Shown piece by piece: positions 43,836-53,569 of a DNA stretch of 64,000 nt. The translations under genes and the position numbers were made by a program. The notes beneath the pieces are model-generated. The model worked only from the letters and a program-made list of their open reading frames with translations. It was not told the origin of the DNA and did no database searches. The stretch lies in NCBI GenBank assembly GCA_016795205.1, contig JAEUHZ010000024.1, forward strand, positions 145,563 to 209,562, given 5' to 3'. The stretch comes from Planctomycetota bacterium (GTDB taxonomy: Bacteria > Planctomycetota > UBA1135 > GCA-002686595). Position 1 is the first letter of the stretch. Every line of letters starts with the position of its first letter.

Positions 43836-45383
43836 CCCGCCCCGCCGGGGCTCGCGAGCGCCCTTCTCGGCCAGCGTCGCGAGCGCCACGCTCGTCGTGC
43901 GTCCACCGGTCGCGGCCGCAAAGGCGGTCCACGCCAGGACCTTCGTGCGTGGCGCGTCGACCAGGATCAGGTCGAAGGCCACGTTGCGGAAGCGGTTGCG
44001 CTCCAGGAGCAGCGCCTGGAGCAGGTCGAAGTCCCCGTGCGGGCCTCCGGTCGGCACGCCATCGGTCAGGACCACGACCGCGTCGAGGTCGGGGTCCGAG
44101 CAGGCCGCCTCGACCGCCGCCCACAGGTTCCCGCGGCCGCTCTGCTGGCAGCGCGCGAAGTCGGCCGCCGCGCGTCGCAGCGTGCCGGGGTCGGCAGCCT
44201 GCAGCGCTCGCTCCCAGGGGAAGGCCTCGGTCGCGTACGGGATCACGTTGAAGCGCGCGCTGCGCGGCAGCGTCGCCAGCGCGCGCGCGAGCTCCGCGTC
44301 GACGATCTCCTTGCGCGTGCGCCCGGCGACCCGCGTGCCCCACATCGACCCCGAGAGGTCGATCAGGAACGCGACGCGATCGGACGTGAGCGGCAGACCG
44401 GCCAGCGCGACGCGCGTGTCCCCCACCGGCCCGCCGCGCGCGTCGCCGGTCGCGACCGCGCCGGCGCGCGTCCGCGCCCACTCGCGCCAGCGTGCCGCGT
44501 CGAAGGCGTGGTCCTCGCCGGAGAGAGCGCGCAGATGGGACAGGATCCGCCACCGCAGGCGCGCGCGCTCCTCGCGCTCGAGCCGCTCGACGAGCGCCAG
44601 CGCTGCGTCGCGCCCGGTGGTCCGAGCCAAGAGCTCGATGGCCCCGGCGCGCACGCCGGCGTCGGGATCCGCCGCCAGGCGCGCTCCGAGCCGCGTGGCC
44701 GGGATCTCGCTCCAGGCGCGCGCCGCGAGCGCCGCCGCGCAGCGCAGCGCGGGCTCCCTGGCGCTCGCTGCGGCCTCCGTGCGCTCGTCCGCCGCGCGCG
44801 TGTCGAGGTAGCGCAGCGCGAGCAGCGCCGCGCCGCGCACCTCCGGCGGCTCGCGCGCGTCGCAGAGCTGCATGAGCCGCTCGGCGAGCGGCGCGCGCTC
44901 GCCCGCGAGGCGCTGGGCGGGCGCGAGCCGCTCCACGGACCAGCACAAGAGGCGCGCCACGGGCGGATCCGCGCTGCGCAGCGCGCGCTCGAGCAACTCG
45001 CAAGGCACGGGCAGGTGCGAGCGCCCCAGTGCCTCGGCCGCGCGCTCGGCCGCACCCGGCTCGCGTGAACGCAGGCCGAGTGGCCCGAACAGCTCTACGA
45101 GCGCCCTGGGCTCCGGCGGCGCCGCGGCGCGCACTTGGGCTTCGCTGGCGACGCTGCCGTCGCGGTCCGCGAGCGCCGCGAGCAGCGCGGCATAGGCCTC
45201 GCGCGTGCCGAGCGCGGCCAGCGACCTGACGGCCGCGCGGCGGGTCTCGGGCCTGGGTGCTCCCAGGTCCGCGCGCAGCTCGAAGAGGCTCGAAGTCCGG
45301 GTCGGTGCGCGCGACGGTGGATCGCGGCCGTCGGGGCGCTCGAGCACGCAGAGGGAGAGGAGCAGGAGCGCGCAGCGGTGCAT
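43833..45383 (-). CDS. Secreted HEAT-repeat protein with C-terminal VWA domain
   Basis: 516 residues with a short signal peptide. Residues about 35-290 are HEAT-like helices (repeated AALLALRYLDTR-style units). The C-terminal VWA domain (about 333-516) has a MIDAS motif D342-L-S-G-S346 and a later VVLTDGVPTGG, so metal-dependent ligand binding is plausible. Divergent from the BatA-like gene by 148 bases and functionally matched to the VWA proteins on the plus strand. ATG at 45383. Confidence 0.75.
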   Translation of the reverse strand: MHRCALLLLSLCVLERPDGRDPPSRAPTRTSSLFELRADLGAPRPETRRAAVRSLAALGTREAYAALLAALADRDGSVASEAQVRAAAPPEPRALVELFGPLGLRSREPGAAERAAEALGRSHLPVPCELLERALRSADPPVARLLCWSVERLAPAQRLAGERAPLAERLMQLCDAREPPEVRGAALLALRYLDTRAADERTEAAASAREPALRCAAALAARAWSEIPATRLGARLAADPDAGVRAGAIELLARTTGRDAALALVERLEREERARLRWRILSHLRALSGEDHAFDAARWREWARTRAGAVATGDARGGPVGDTRVALAGLPLTSDRVAFLIDLSGSMWGTRVAGRTRKEIVDAELARALATLPRSARFNVIPYATEAFPWERALQAADPGTLRRAAADFARCQQSGRGNLWAAVEAACSDPDLDAVVVLTDGVPTGGPHGDFDLLQALLLERNRFRNVAFDLILVDAPRTKVLAWTAFAAATGGRTTSVALATLAEKGAREPRRGG

Positions 45384-45531
45384 GGCAGTCCCACGACCGC
45401 ACGGGGCCGGCCGCGGTCGCGGGTGATCCCCGAAAAATGCGCGCGCGCACGCCGTCGGCGGGCTTCCCGCCCGGCCGCGACGCAGAATAGGCCTCGTCCT
45501 GCTGGCGCCTGCCCGCCGCCCGGGTCCCCTC
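45384..45531. promoter_or_regulatory. Divergent intergenic region between two VWA genes
   Basis: 148 bases between divergent starts. The only AT-rich spots are CGAAAAATGC (about 45471-45480) and AGAATAGG (about 45484-45491); either could contain -10 elements. No palindromic operator found. Confidence 0.3.
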
Positions 45532-47337
45532 GTGTTCGCGAACCCCCTCGGCTTCCTCGCATTGCTCGCGATCCCGGCGATCGTGGCGCTGCACCTCTTC
45601 CGGCGCAGGTTCCGCCCGCGCGTCGTGAGCGCGCTGTTCCTGTGGGCGGACGAGGACCGGACGCCGGTCGCGGGGCGCAAGCGGGACCGGCTGCGCGCCA
45701 GCACGTCGCTGTGGCTCGAGGTCCTGGCGGCCGCGCTCCTCGCGCTGCTGCTGGCCGGGCCGCGCGGCTGCCAGGGCGCGCGGGGTGAGCACCTGGTCGT
45801 GGCGCTGGATGGCTCGGCGTCCATGGAGGCGCGCGGGGCGGACGGCCGCACGGCGCGCGCGGAGGCGGCCGAGCTCGTCGCGGAACGGATCCGCGCGCTG
45901 CCGCGCGGCTCGCGCGTGTCGATCGTCGCCAGCGGACCGCGTCCGCGCACGGTCGCCGGTCCGGCGGCCTTCCCCGAGGAGGCCCAGGCCGCGCTCGCCG
46001 GCTGGCATCCGAGCGCGTCGCGGCACGACGTCGCGCCAGCGATCGCGCTGGCCCAGCAACTCGCGGGCGCTGGGCGCGTCCTGTTCGTGACCGACCGCCA
46101 CGCGCCCGACGAGGCACCGCCCGGCGTCGAGGTCGCGGCGGTCGGCGAGCCGCTCGACAACTGGGCCATCGCGGGCGCCACCCGCTCCGTCGAGCGCGGG
46201 GAGTCTGGGCGCCGCGAGCGCGTGTTCGTCACGGTGGCGAGCTACGCCTCGGCCCAGCGCACGCGCCACGTGCGCCTGCTCGACGACGCCGGTCGCGAGA
46301 TCGCGCCGGCGCGACCGGTGGTGCTGGCGCCGGGCGCACGGGAGCACCTGGCCTTCGACCTGCCCGCCGCAGCGGGCCCCATCGAGGTGCGCCTGGATTC
46401 CGACGCGCTCGCGATCGACGACGCGGCCTTTCTCGCGCCGCGCCCCGCGCGCGTCGTGGGCGTGGCGACCACGCTCGAGGACGCCGCGCGCGCGGAGCTG
46501 CTGCTCGACGGGCCCGGCGCGCCCCTGGCGCGACTCCTGGCGCTGGTCGACGAGGCGGTCCTGGCGCCCGAGCCCGGGAGTGCGCACCTGGTCCTGGGAC
46601 GCGCGCCCGCGGGCGGCGCCGCCTGGAGCCTGGTCCTCGCGCCCGATCCCGGCGCGGGGTCGCGCCAGGAGTTCATCGGCCCGTTCCTGTTCGAGCGGCG
46701 TCACCCGCTGCTCGAAGGCACGACGCTCGAGGGTTTGGTGTGGAGCGCGGATCCCGGACTCGAGCTCTCCGGAACCCCGCTCGTCGCAGCCGGCAACCGG
46801 GCGCTCCTCGCCGAGGAGCGCGACGGCCCGCGGCGCATCTTCAGGCTGAACCTCGACCCAGCGCGCAGCTCGCTGCAGCGCTCGCCGGACTGGCCGATCC
46901 TGCTCACGAACCTGCTCGAGGAACGCCGCCGCGAGCTGCCCGGCGCAGTCGCCACGAACCTCGTCGCGGGAGCACCGCTCGCGTGGCGCGGCGTCCTGGG
47001 ATCCGACGACGACGGCGCGCCGTTCGTGCTGCGCGGGCCGCGCGGGCGGCGCGAGCATCCGCCGCGCGACACGCTCGTCTTCGACGAGGTCGACGAGCCC
47101 GGTTTCCACCGCCTGGAGCGCCACGGCGCGCAGCTCGCGATCGTCGGCGTGTCGTTCCAGGACGCGTCGGAGTCCGACCTGCGGGCACGCTCGTCCGGGA
47201 CGCGCACCGTCGAGGAAGGCGCGGCAGCGCGCGCCGAGGGCCCGTCGCAGCTCGAGTTGATCCTGCTGCTCGCCATCGTGGCGCTGGCGCTCATCGATTG
47301 GACCGTGCTGGCCTTCGCAGGGCGATCGCGCGCATGA
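45532..47337 (+). CDS. BatA-like membrane protein with VWA domain
   Basis: 601 residues. The N-terminus is the BatA/aerotolerance-regulator type: helix 1 (4-23, FANPLGFLALLAIPAIVALHL), a short basic loop with VVSALFLWAD, and helix 2 (60-77). A VWA domain follows with MIDAS D93-G-S95-A-S97, then a beta-rich region and a final helix (about 576-594). BatA-type VWA proteins usually partner MoxR ATPases and DUF58 proteins, here encoded on the opposite strand at 57773 and 51235. GTG start at 45532. Confidence 0.85.
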   Translation: MFANPLGFLALLAIPAIVALHLFRRRFRPRVVSALFLWADEDRTPVAGRKRDRLRASTSLWLEVLAAALLALLLAGPRGCQGARGEHLVVALDGSASMEARGADGRTARAEAAELVAERIRALPRGSRVSIVASGPRPRTVAGPAAFPEEAQAALAGWHPSASRHDVAPAIALAQQLAGAGRVLFVTDRHAPDEAPPGVEVAAVGEPLDNWAIAGATRSVERGESGRRERVFVTVASYASAQRTRHVRLLDDAGREIAPARPVVLAPGAREHLAFDLPAAAGPIEVRLDSDALAIDDAAFLAPRPARVVGVATTLEDAARAELLLDGPGAPLARLLALVDEAVLAPEPGSAHLVLGRAPAGGAAWSLVLAPDPGAGSRQEFIGPFLFERRHPLLEGTTLEGLVWSADPGLELSGTPLVAAGNRALLAEERDGPRRIFRLNLDPARSSLQRSPDWPILLTNLLEERRRELPGAVATNLVAGAPLAWRGVLGSDDDGAPFVLRGPRGRREHPPRDTLVFDEVDEPGFHRLERHGAQLAIVGVSFQDASESDLRARSSGTRTVEEGAAARAEGPSQLELILLLAIVALALIDWTVLAFAGRSRA

Positions 47338-47543
47338 TCCGGGAGCAGAGCGGACTGTGCCGGCCGTCGTCACGGGGCGCGCAGGGCAGCGGACCCGGAG
47401 CTGGAATCGCCCCGCTCTCGCGCAGCCAGTCCAGCCACGCGACCTCCGCCCGCGACGGTCGCGGACTCCGAGCTCCTGGGCTTGTCCTGTGCCCCACCGG
47501 CCACCAGCTCGAGGCGCCGCGGGCGTAGGCCCCCCCGAGGTCC
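47338..47543. other. 206-base spacer between the two plus-strand VWA genes
   Basis: No convincing gene on either strand. It contains a hairpin CCGCG-ACGGT-CGCGG (47450-47464) that could attenuate or end the first transcript, and no TANNNT box close to the next ATG. Confidence 0.4.
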
Positions 47544-50333
47544 ATGGGCTTCCTCCATCCCGAGCTCTTGTGCCTGGCGCTCCCCGCCGCGTTCGCGGTC
47601 TGGAAGCTGCGCACGACCGACCCCTGGACGAGCGTGCTGCGCGCGCTGCTCGTCGCCGCGCTCGTCCTGGCGCTGGCCGGCCCCTACCTGAGGACCGCCG
47701 ACCGCGGGCGTGACCTCGTGCTGGTCGTCGACCGCTCGCGCTCGATGCCAGCCGGTTCGAACGAGGTCGCGCTGGAGCTCGCGCGGCTGGCGGACGCCGC
47801 GCGCGCGGACGGCGACCGGCTGGCGGTCGTGGCCTTCGGCGCGGACGCGGTCGTCGAGCGGCTGCCCTCGGCCGACGCGCCGTTCGCGCGCTTCCAGCGC
47901 ACGTTGGACGCCGACGGCTCCGACCTGGGGCGCGCGCTCGACGTGGCGCTCGATCTGATCCCGCCCGAACGGCAGGGCTCGGTCCTGCTCGTGTCGGACG
48001 GCGAGGACAACGGGCGCGATCCCCTGCCGGCGGCGCGGCGCGCCTTCGCGCGCGGCGTGCGCATCGACGTGCGCCCGGTGGCGCGGCCGGACGTGTCGGA
48101 CCTCTCCGTCGAGCGCGTCGATGCGCCCGAGGAGGTCGGGCCGGGCGAGCCGTTCCAGTTCAGTGCTTGGGTCCGCTCCGACCGGCGCGTGGAAGCCGGC
48201 TGGACGTTGCAGCGCGGCGCGAGCGTCCTGGCGCGCGGGCGGCGGAGCTTCGAGGCCGGTCTGAACCGCGTCGTGCTGCGCGACGTCGTCCTCGAGCCGG
48301 GCGTCGCGGACTACCGCTTCGCGCTCGACGCGGCGGCGGACCGCGTCCCCGAGAACGACGCCGCGATCGCCGCGGTGCGCGTCGGCAGCCCGCGTTCGAT
48401 CCTGCTCGTGAACGACGACGGCAGCGAGGGCGCGCTGGCGCGCGCGCTGGGCGCGGCCGCGATTCCCGTCGTCGTCGCGAGCCCCGAGACCGCGCGCTTG
48501 GACGCGACCGGGCTCGTGGCGCACCGCGCGGTGATCCTGGAGAACGTCGCCGCGAGCCGCCTGGGTGGTCGCCTGCGCACCTTGGCGGCCTTCGTGACCG
48601 ACCTCGGGGGCGGGCTGCTCGTGACGGGCGGACGGGCCAGCTTCGGCACGGGCGGCTACTTCAAGTCGGTGCTCGACCCCGTGCTGCCCGTCTCCATGGA
48701 GCTGCGGCAGGAGCACCGCAAGCAGGCCATCGCGCTGGGCATCACGCTGGACCGCTCGGGCTCCATGGCCGCACCCGCCGGCCAGGGCCTCTCGAAGATG
48801 GACCTCGCGAACCTGGGCGCGGCGGCGGCGATCGAGCTGCTCTCGCCGCTCGATTCGGTCGCGGTCCACGCCGTCGACTCCGCGTACCACGTGATCCAGG
48901 AGCTCGCACGCGTCGAGGACCCCGGCGCGATCGTGGGGCGCGTGCGGCGCGTGCAGTCCATGGGCGGCGGGATCTTCACCTACACCGCGCTGCTCGCCAT
49001 CGGCCAGGAGCTCGAGCGGGCCGAGCAGGCCACCCGCCACGTGATCCTGTTCGCCGACGCGGCCGACGCCGAGGAGCAGGAACGCTGCCCCGAGCTCCTC
49101 TCCGCCATGGTGCGGGCCGGCATGAGCGTGTCGGTGATCGCCCTGGGCTCCGAGAGCGACGTCGACGCGCAGTTCCTGAAGGCCGTGGCTGAGGCCGGCG
49201 GAGGCACGGCGTACTTCACGACCGACCCCGACGAGCTGCCGCGGTTGTTCGCGCAGGACACGCTGACCGTGGCGCGCTCGACGTTCGTCGAGGAGCGCAC
49301 GGCGACGCGCGCGCTGCCGGATCTGTTCGCCCTGGGGCCCGCGGGGTTCGCGGGCTTCGCGGAACTCGACGGCTACAACCTGACCTACCTGCGATCCGGC
49401 GCCGTGGCGGGCGTCGTCACGGCGGACGAGAACGCCGCGCCGGTCTTCGCCTTCCAGCAGAGCGGCTTGGGCCGCTGCGCCGCGTTCACGGGCCAGGTCG
49501 GCGGCACGTTCGGCGCGCCGCTCATCGCTTGGCCGGGCTTCGCCGACTTCTTCGCGACCGTCGCACGCTGGCTCGTCGGTCAGGAGGAGCCCAGCGAGGT
49601 CTTCGCCAGCGTGCGCCGCGATGGCCGGGAGGCCGTGGTGGCCGTCGACGTCGACCCGGAGCGCGCCAGCCGCGTCGACCTCTCGAAGCTGGAAGGCCGC
49701 CTGCGCACCGCCGACGGCACGACGCGCGCGCTGGTCTTCGAGCGCGTGGGCGAGCACCGCTACGAGGCGCGAGCGCGGCTGGCGTCCGAGGGCGTCGCCT
49801 TGGGCAGCGTGGCAGTGGGCGACGGCCGCACGATCCGCCTTCCGCCGGTCGCTCTGCCCTACAGCCCCGAGTTCGAGCGCGGCGCGGACACGGGCCGCGG
49901 TGAGCACGTCCTGCGGCGCATCGCCCGCGCGTCGGGCGGCACGCTGAACCCGGCCGCGACGGAGCTCTTCCGCGGCGAGCGCGCGAGCCGCGGCTGGCGG
50001 CCGATCGGGCGCGAGTTGGCGCTGCTGGCGCTGGCGCTGCTCGTGCTGGAGATCGCCGTCCGCCGCCTGGAGCTCGCGAGCTTCGCGCGCGTGCCCGCGC
50101 CGCTCGCGCGGGCCTGGCGGGAGCTGCGCGCCCGCCGGTCGGACCGTGCGGAGCCGCTGGGACCGGCCGGCGCTCCGGCCGGGGCGCCCGCGCCGACGAG
50201 TGTGACTCCGCCGGCGCCAGGCCCCGCGCCCACCTCGCCGGTCGCGGAGGGCGACGCGACGGCGTCCGACAACTCGGTCGAGGGTGCGCTGGCGCGCGCA
50301 CGCCGCGCAGCCGGGAAGCGGCTCGAGCGCTGA
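47544..50333 (+). CDS. Membrane protein with two VWA domains and a glutamine-amidotransferase-like region
   Basis: 929 residues. Two N-terminal helices (about 8-21 and 31-48), a first VWA domain (57-180) with MIDAS D63-R-S-R-S67, a beta-sandwich linker (190-275), a class I glutamine-amidotransferase-like Rossmann region (285-385, GGGLLVTGGRASFGTGGY), a second VWA domain (395-560) with D403-R-S-G-S407, then a further beta region and a C-terminal helix (about 833-850). The cytoplasmic tail is Pro/Ala-rich. No amidotransferase Cys is seen. It converges on the MoxR/ABC operon. Confidence 0.83.
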   Translation: MGFLHPELLCLALPAAFAVWKLRTTDPWTSVLRALLVAALVLALAGPYLRTADRGRDLVLVVDRSRSMPAGSNEVALELARLADAARADGDRLAVVAFGADAVVERLPSADAPFARFQRTLDADGSDLGRALDVALDLIPPERQGSVLLVSDGEDNGRDPLPAARRAFARGVRIDVRPVARPDVSDLSVERVDAPEEVGPGEPFQFSAWVRSDRRVEAGWTLQRGASVLARGRRSFEAGLNRVVLRDVVLEPGVADYRFALDAAADRVPENDAAIAAVRVGSPRSILLVNDDGSEGALARALGAAAIPVVVASPETARLDATGLVAHRAVILENVAASRLGGRLRTLAAFVTDLGGGLLVTGGRASFGTGGYFKSVLDPVLPVSMELRQEHRKQAIALGITLDRSGSMAAPAGQGLSKMDLANLGAAAAIELLSPLDSVAVHAVDSAYHVIQELARVEDPGAIVGRVRRVQSMGGGIFTYTALLAIGQELERAEQATRHVILFADAADAEEQERCPELLSAMVRAGMSVSVIALGSESDVDAQFLKAVAEAGGGTAYFTTDPDELPRLFAQDTLTVARSTFVEERTATRALPDLFALGPAGFAGFAELDGYNLTYLRSGAVAGVVTADENAAPVFAFQQSGLGRCAAFTGQVGGTFGAPLIAWPGFADFFATVARWLVGQEEPSEVFASVRRDGREAVVAVDVDPERASRVDLSKLEGRLRTADGTTRALVFERVGEHRYEARARLASEGVALGSVAVGDGRTIRLPPVALPYSPEFERGADTGRGEHVLRRIARASGGTLNPAATELFRGERASRGWRPIGRELALLALALLVLEIAVRRLELASFARVPAPLARAWRELRARRSDRAEPLGPAGAPAGAPAPTSVTPPAPGPAPTSPVAEGDATASDNSVEGALARARRAAGKRLER

Positions 50334-50423
50334 GCGGCGCGGGCTGCGTCAGCAGCGCTCGTGACGGGACCAGGCACCGGCCAAGGAGGCTCCACCCTGT
50401 ACCTGGATCCGGACGCAACGATC

Positions 50424-50440
50424 GCGGCGGGGCACGCCGC
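50424..50440. terminator. Possible bidirectional terminator between VWA and hydroxylase genes
   Basis: GCGGCG-GGGCA-CGCCGC, six GC pairs and a five-base loop, located next to the hydroxylase stop in the 109-base convergent gap. No T-run. Confidence 0.35.
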
Positions 50441-50442
50441 CC

Positions 50443-51201
50443 TCAGACGCCGGCCAGCATGCGCGGCACCTCGCGCTTCTCGATCGGCTGCCCGATGCCC
50501 AGCGGCGTGTCGAGCGGCACCGAGCGCGGATCGACCCACGTGCCGAACAGGCGATCCCACAGGCTGAACGTGGGCGCCAGGTTCTTGAGCGGGTTCGGCA
50601 GCACGGCGTGGTGCACGCGATGGTAGTCAGGCGTCACGAGCACGCGGTCCAGCTTCCACAGGTCGACGCGCCAGTTCACGTGCTCCCAGAACTGGATCAG
50701 CATGCCGATCGCGAAGCAGATGGCGGTCTCGAAGGTGCCCAGGCCCAAGAGCAGCACCGGGATGGCCACCTGCGGGATGTTGTAGAAGAACGAGTGCAGG
50801 AAGCTCGTGCGGAAGCCGGAGAACCACCACAGCTCCTCGACCGAGTGGTGCCAGGCGTGTGTGCGCCAAGCCCAGTTCCAAGTGTGCTGCGCGCGGTGGA
50901 TCCAGTAGAGGCAGAAGTCCGCCAGCACGACCGCGATCAGGATCTTCCAGCCGACGTGGAGCTCGCGCAGCCCGGCCAGGGCGGCCGCGACGGCTCCCGG
51001 TGCGTGCGCGGCGACGACCGGCGCGAAGAGGGCGTCGATGCCGCGGTTGAGGACCACCGCGAAGCCGAACGACCCGACATCCGTCACGAGGTGCCGCAGG
51101 CGGTCGACGCGCCGCGCCGGGCGCCAGCGCTCGAGCAGCTCGGAGACCAACGCCAAAGCCAGGAAGATCGTCACCGAGGACGTGAGCCAAACGGGGATCA
51201 T
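50443..51201 (-). CDS. Fatty acid hydroxylase/sterol desaturase family membrane enzyme
   Basis: 252 residues with four or five helices. The His boxes of the di-iron centre are present: HRAQH, HAWHH and, near the C-terminus, HRVHH, plus a fourth His in WEHVNW. This family hydroxylates or desaturates sterols, hopanoids, carotenoids or fatty acids at the membrane. A strong -10-like TAGAAT lies 16 bases before the ATG (51218-51223), so it can be transcribed alone although it follows DUF58 by 33 bases. Confidence 0.87.
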   Translation of the reverse strand: MIPVWLTSSVTIFLALALVSELLERWRPARRVDRLRHLVTDVGSFGFAVVLNRGIDALFAPVVAAHAPGAVAAALAGLRELHVGWKILIAVVLADFCLYWIHRAQHTWNWAWRTHAWHHSVEELWWFSGFRTSFLHSFFYNIPQVAIPVLLLGLGTFETAICFAIGMLIQFWEHVNWRVDLWKLDRVLVTPDYHRVHHAVLPNPLKNLAPTFSLWDRLFGTWVDPRSVPLDTPLGIGQPIEKREVPRMLAGV

Positions 51202-51217
51202 GGCGGAGGTGCGCGGG

Positions 51218-51223
51218 ATTCTA
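51218..51223 (-). promoter_or_regulatory. -10-like box before the hydroxylase gene
   Basis: TAGAAT on the minus strand, five of six consensus bases, 16 bases upstream of the ATG at 51201. Gives a leader of about nine bases. Confidence 0.45.
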
Positions 51224-51234
51224 CGCGCCCGCGC

Positions 51235-52083
51235 TCAGCCGTCGAGTTCCAGCACCCCGGACTCGGCCAGCGCCCGAGCGGCAGCGGGCAGCGACGTGCC
51301 CGCGACGGCTCGCACGAAGCGCGCCCCGGCGCGCTGACACTCGACCTGCAGTCCCGCGGTCAGGCGCGCCAGGCGCTGGCGATAGCGCTCCAGCGCGCGG
51401 CGATCGAGCACCAGATCGCGGGCAACTTCGGATTCCGCGTCCACCAGGCGCACGGCCTCGCCGCCCACGGGGTCGACGTCCGAGGCTCCCAGTACCTGGA
51501 TGAGGACCAGCCCACCGCCGCGCGCAGCCAGGGGTCGCACGAGCTGGGCCGCGTCGTGCGGAAACAGGAAGTCCGAGACCAGCACGCGCAGCGCGCCCGC
51601 GCGCAGCCGGACCGTGGCGGCTTGCAGCGCGGCAGGCCAGGCCGAGCGCGAGCCGAACTCCACGCCCGCGCCCTGGAAGCGCGCGCCCTCGACCAGCTCG
51701 GGTCGATCGCCGGCGAGCGCCACGGCGCATTCGAATCCCCCCCCGCGCGCCGCGCTGGCGAGCAACGCGACGAGGTCGACGGCGGCCTGCGCCTTGGCCT
51801 CCTCCACCGCCATCGACCGCGAAGGGTCCAGCACGATCTCGACGCGCGGCAGGACCTCGGCGCGGTACTGGCGCACGAGGACCTGGTCGCTGCGCGCCAG
51901 CGCGCGCCAATCGACGTGCCGCACATCGTCCCCGGCTTGGTACGCGCGCCGATCCTGGTACTCGAGGCTGGAGCCCGTGCCGCGCGCGAGCCGCTCCCCT
52001 GCCGCGCCACGCCGCGGCTCGGAGAGCAGCACCAGACGGTGCATGGCACCCAGCCGCAGAGCCTCAGCGGACGGGCGCGGCAT
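51235..52083 (-). CDS. DUF58 family protein
   Basis: 282 residues. The unmistakable DUF58 core is present: SLEYQDRRAYQAGDDVRHVDW followed by SDQVLVRQYR (about residues 39-73), then a VWA-like fold with a partial MIDAS (LDPSRSM). DUF58 proteins act with MoxR AAA+ ATPases. Here the gene is separated from moxR by an ABC transporter but remains in the same operon. The ATG at 52083 lies 20 bases inside the end of the permease gene, showing coupling. Confidence 0.9.
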   Translation of the reverse strand: MPRPSAEALRLGAMHRLVLLSEPRRGAAGERLARGTGSSLEYQDRRAYQAGDDVRHVDWRALARSDQVLVRQYRAEVLPRVEIVLDPSRSMAVEEAKAQAAVDLVALLASAARGGGFECAVALAGDRPELVEGARFQGAGVEFGSRSAWPAALQAATVRLRAGALRVLVSDFLFPHDAAQLVRPLAARGGGLVLIQVLGASDVDPVGGEAVRLVDAESEVARDLVLDRRALERYRQRLARLTAGLQVECQRAGARFVRAVAGTSLPAAARALAESGVLELDG

Positions 52084-53569
52084 CTCCGGCTCCCGATCTC
52101 GGCGCAGGGCAGCGCGCGCGCTCGCGCGGCACTTCGAGGAGGCTCGCCACGACCCGCGGCACGTTCACGAGGAGTGCCAGCACGACCGCCAGCCACAGCA
52201 GCCCGAACGGGCCGGACTCCCCCACCGTGCCGTGTTCCAGGATCCGCCGCGCGAAGTACGCCGGGTTCGCCGGCTGGTCGAAGGGATCGCCAGGGGATCC
52301 CAGCAGGAACGCGCCCAGCGCCGGCAGGAGCAAGGCCGCGAGCGGCAGGATCAGGATCCCGATCCGCGCCAGCGCGCGCAGCCAGGCCAGTCCCAGCCAG
52401 GGGGACACGAGGCCCGCGGGCAGGAGCAGCACGACGAGCAGCCAGGCCTCGATCGCGGCCAACGCGCCCAACACGCGCAGCCCTTCCGGGCGCGAGCCAC
52501 CGCCCAGGAGCACCGCGGCGCCGGCCGCCAGGAGGACCAGCGCCAGGTTCGCCAGCACGAGCAGGACACCGCGCCCACCGCCGGGCAGCCACGGCAGGGC
52601 CAGGACCGAGCCCTCCCGCCGGCGCGCGCGCGCCAGCACCGCGCGCGGCAGGCGTGCGGCCTCGGTGACCGCGAGCAGCATGGACGGCGTCGCGATCGCC
52701 AGGGCGCCGACGAGCCAGGCGAAGGTCTCGCGCGGAGAGCCCCGCAGCGCACCCCAAGTCGCGACCACGACGAGCGCCGCGGTTCCCAGCACGCGGAACG
52801 GTGTGGAGTGATTCTCCTCCTGGTGCTGGAGCCGCGACGCCGCGCCGATGCAGCACAGGGCGGAGAACAGCGCGCAGCCGAAGCACGCCAGCGCCGAGTT
52901 CTGGACCGCCGAGGGCGTGCCGACGACCCCCAGCGCGAACACCAGCACACCCACGAGCTGCAAGCCGAGGAGCAGCAGGATCGCCAGCAGGACGTAGCCC
53001 ACGACGCGCATCCAGCGCGCGGTCAACGTCGCACCCAAGAGGATCCCCAGGGATGCGTAGGCGATCGAGCCGGCGAACGAGCCCGCCACGCCGGCCGTGA
53101 GCCACCCGAGGTCGACGCCCTGGAGCAGGAAGCCGAAGGCCAGGAAGGGCAGGAACGCGGCGTAGACCAGGCTGGCCTGCACGGCCGCGGCGCCCAGCTT
53201 CCCGAGCACGAGGCGCCCGGGCGAGATGCCTGACATGGCGAGCATCTCGATGGCGCCCTCGTCGTGCTCGGCGGCCATCGAGGCCATGGCCGAGAAGGGC
53301 ACGAGCCCGAACGCGCCCAGGCCGAACACGACGGACACCGCCCCGAGGTACTCGCCGCCGCTGGGCCCGGGATCGCCCCCCAGCGTCCCCACGACCAGCG
53401 CGAACGTGCTGACGATCACCGCCAGGAGCAGCACGAACGAGAAGCCCAGCGCGAACGCGCGGCCGCGCAGGGCGGAGCGGACCTCCTTGACGAGCACCGG
53501 ATTCGCGCGCTCGCCGACGCGCACGAAGAGCCCCGCACCCCAGGCGGCCTCAGCCGGCATGGGCCGCAT
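52064..53569 (-). CDS. ABC transporter permease, second subunit
   Basis: 501 residues with about twelve membrane helices. It begins with a cytoplasmic ERANPVLVKEVRSALRGRAF segment, the hallmark of the ABC-2-like permeases found with MoxR clusters in Planctomycetes, and contains an EHDEGAIEMLAMSGISPGRLVLGKL coupling region. It is similar in layout to the neighbouring permease, so the pair is probably a heterodimer. It overlaps the first permease by 20 bases and DUF58 by 20 bases. ATG at 53569. Confidence 0.8.
   Translation of the reverse strand: MRPMPAEAAWGAGLFVRVGERANPVLVKEVRSALRGRAFALGFSFVLLLAVIVSTFALVVGTLGGDPGPSGGEYLGAVSVVFGLGAFGLVPFSAMASMAAEHDEGAIEMLAMSGISPGRLVLGKLGAAAVQASLVYAAFLPFLAFGFLLQGVDLGWLTAGVAGSFAGSIAYASLGILLGATLTARWMRVVGYVLLAILLLLGLQLVGVLVFALGVVGTPSAVQNSALACFGCALFSALCCIGAASRLQHQEENHSTPFRVLGTAALVVVATWGALRGSPRETFAWLVGALAIATPSMLLAVTEAARLPRAVLARARRREGSVLALPWLPGGGRGVLLVLANLALVLLAAGAAVLLGGGSRPEGLRVLGALAAIEAWLLVVLLLPAGLVSPWLGLAWLRALARIGILILPLAALLLPALGAFLLGSPGDPFDQPANPAYFARRILEHGTVGESGPFGLLWLAVVLALLVNVPRVVASLLEVPRERARCPAPRSGAGDAAPVR

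Noticed and set aside
42097..47373. A continuous minus-strand open frame of over 1700 codons running through several genes
   Set aside because: It covers the genuine CAP gene only in its last 573 codons. The rest is antisense to or out of frame with better-supported VWA and HEAT genes, and its Arg/Gly/Pro-rich translation is typical of GC-rich shadow frames.
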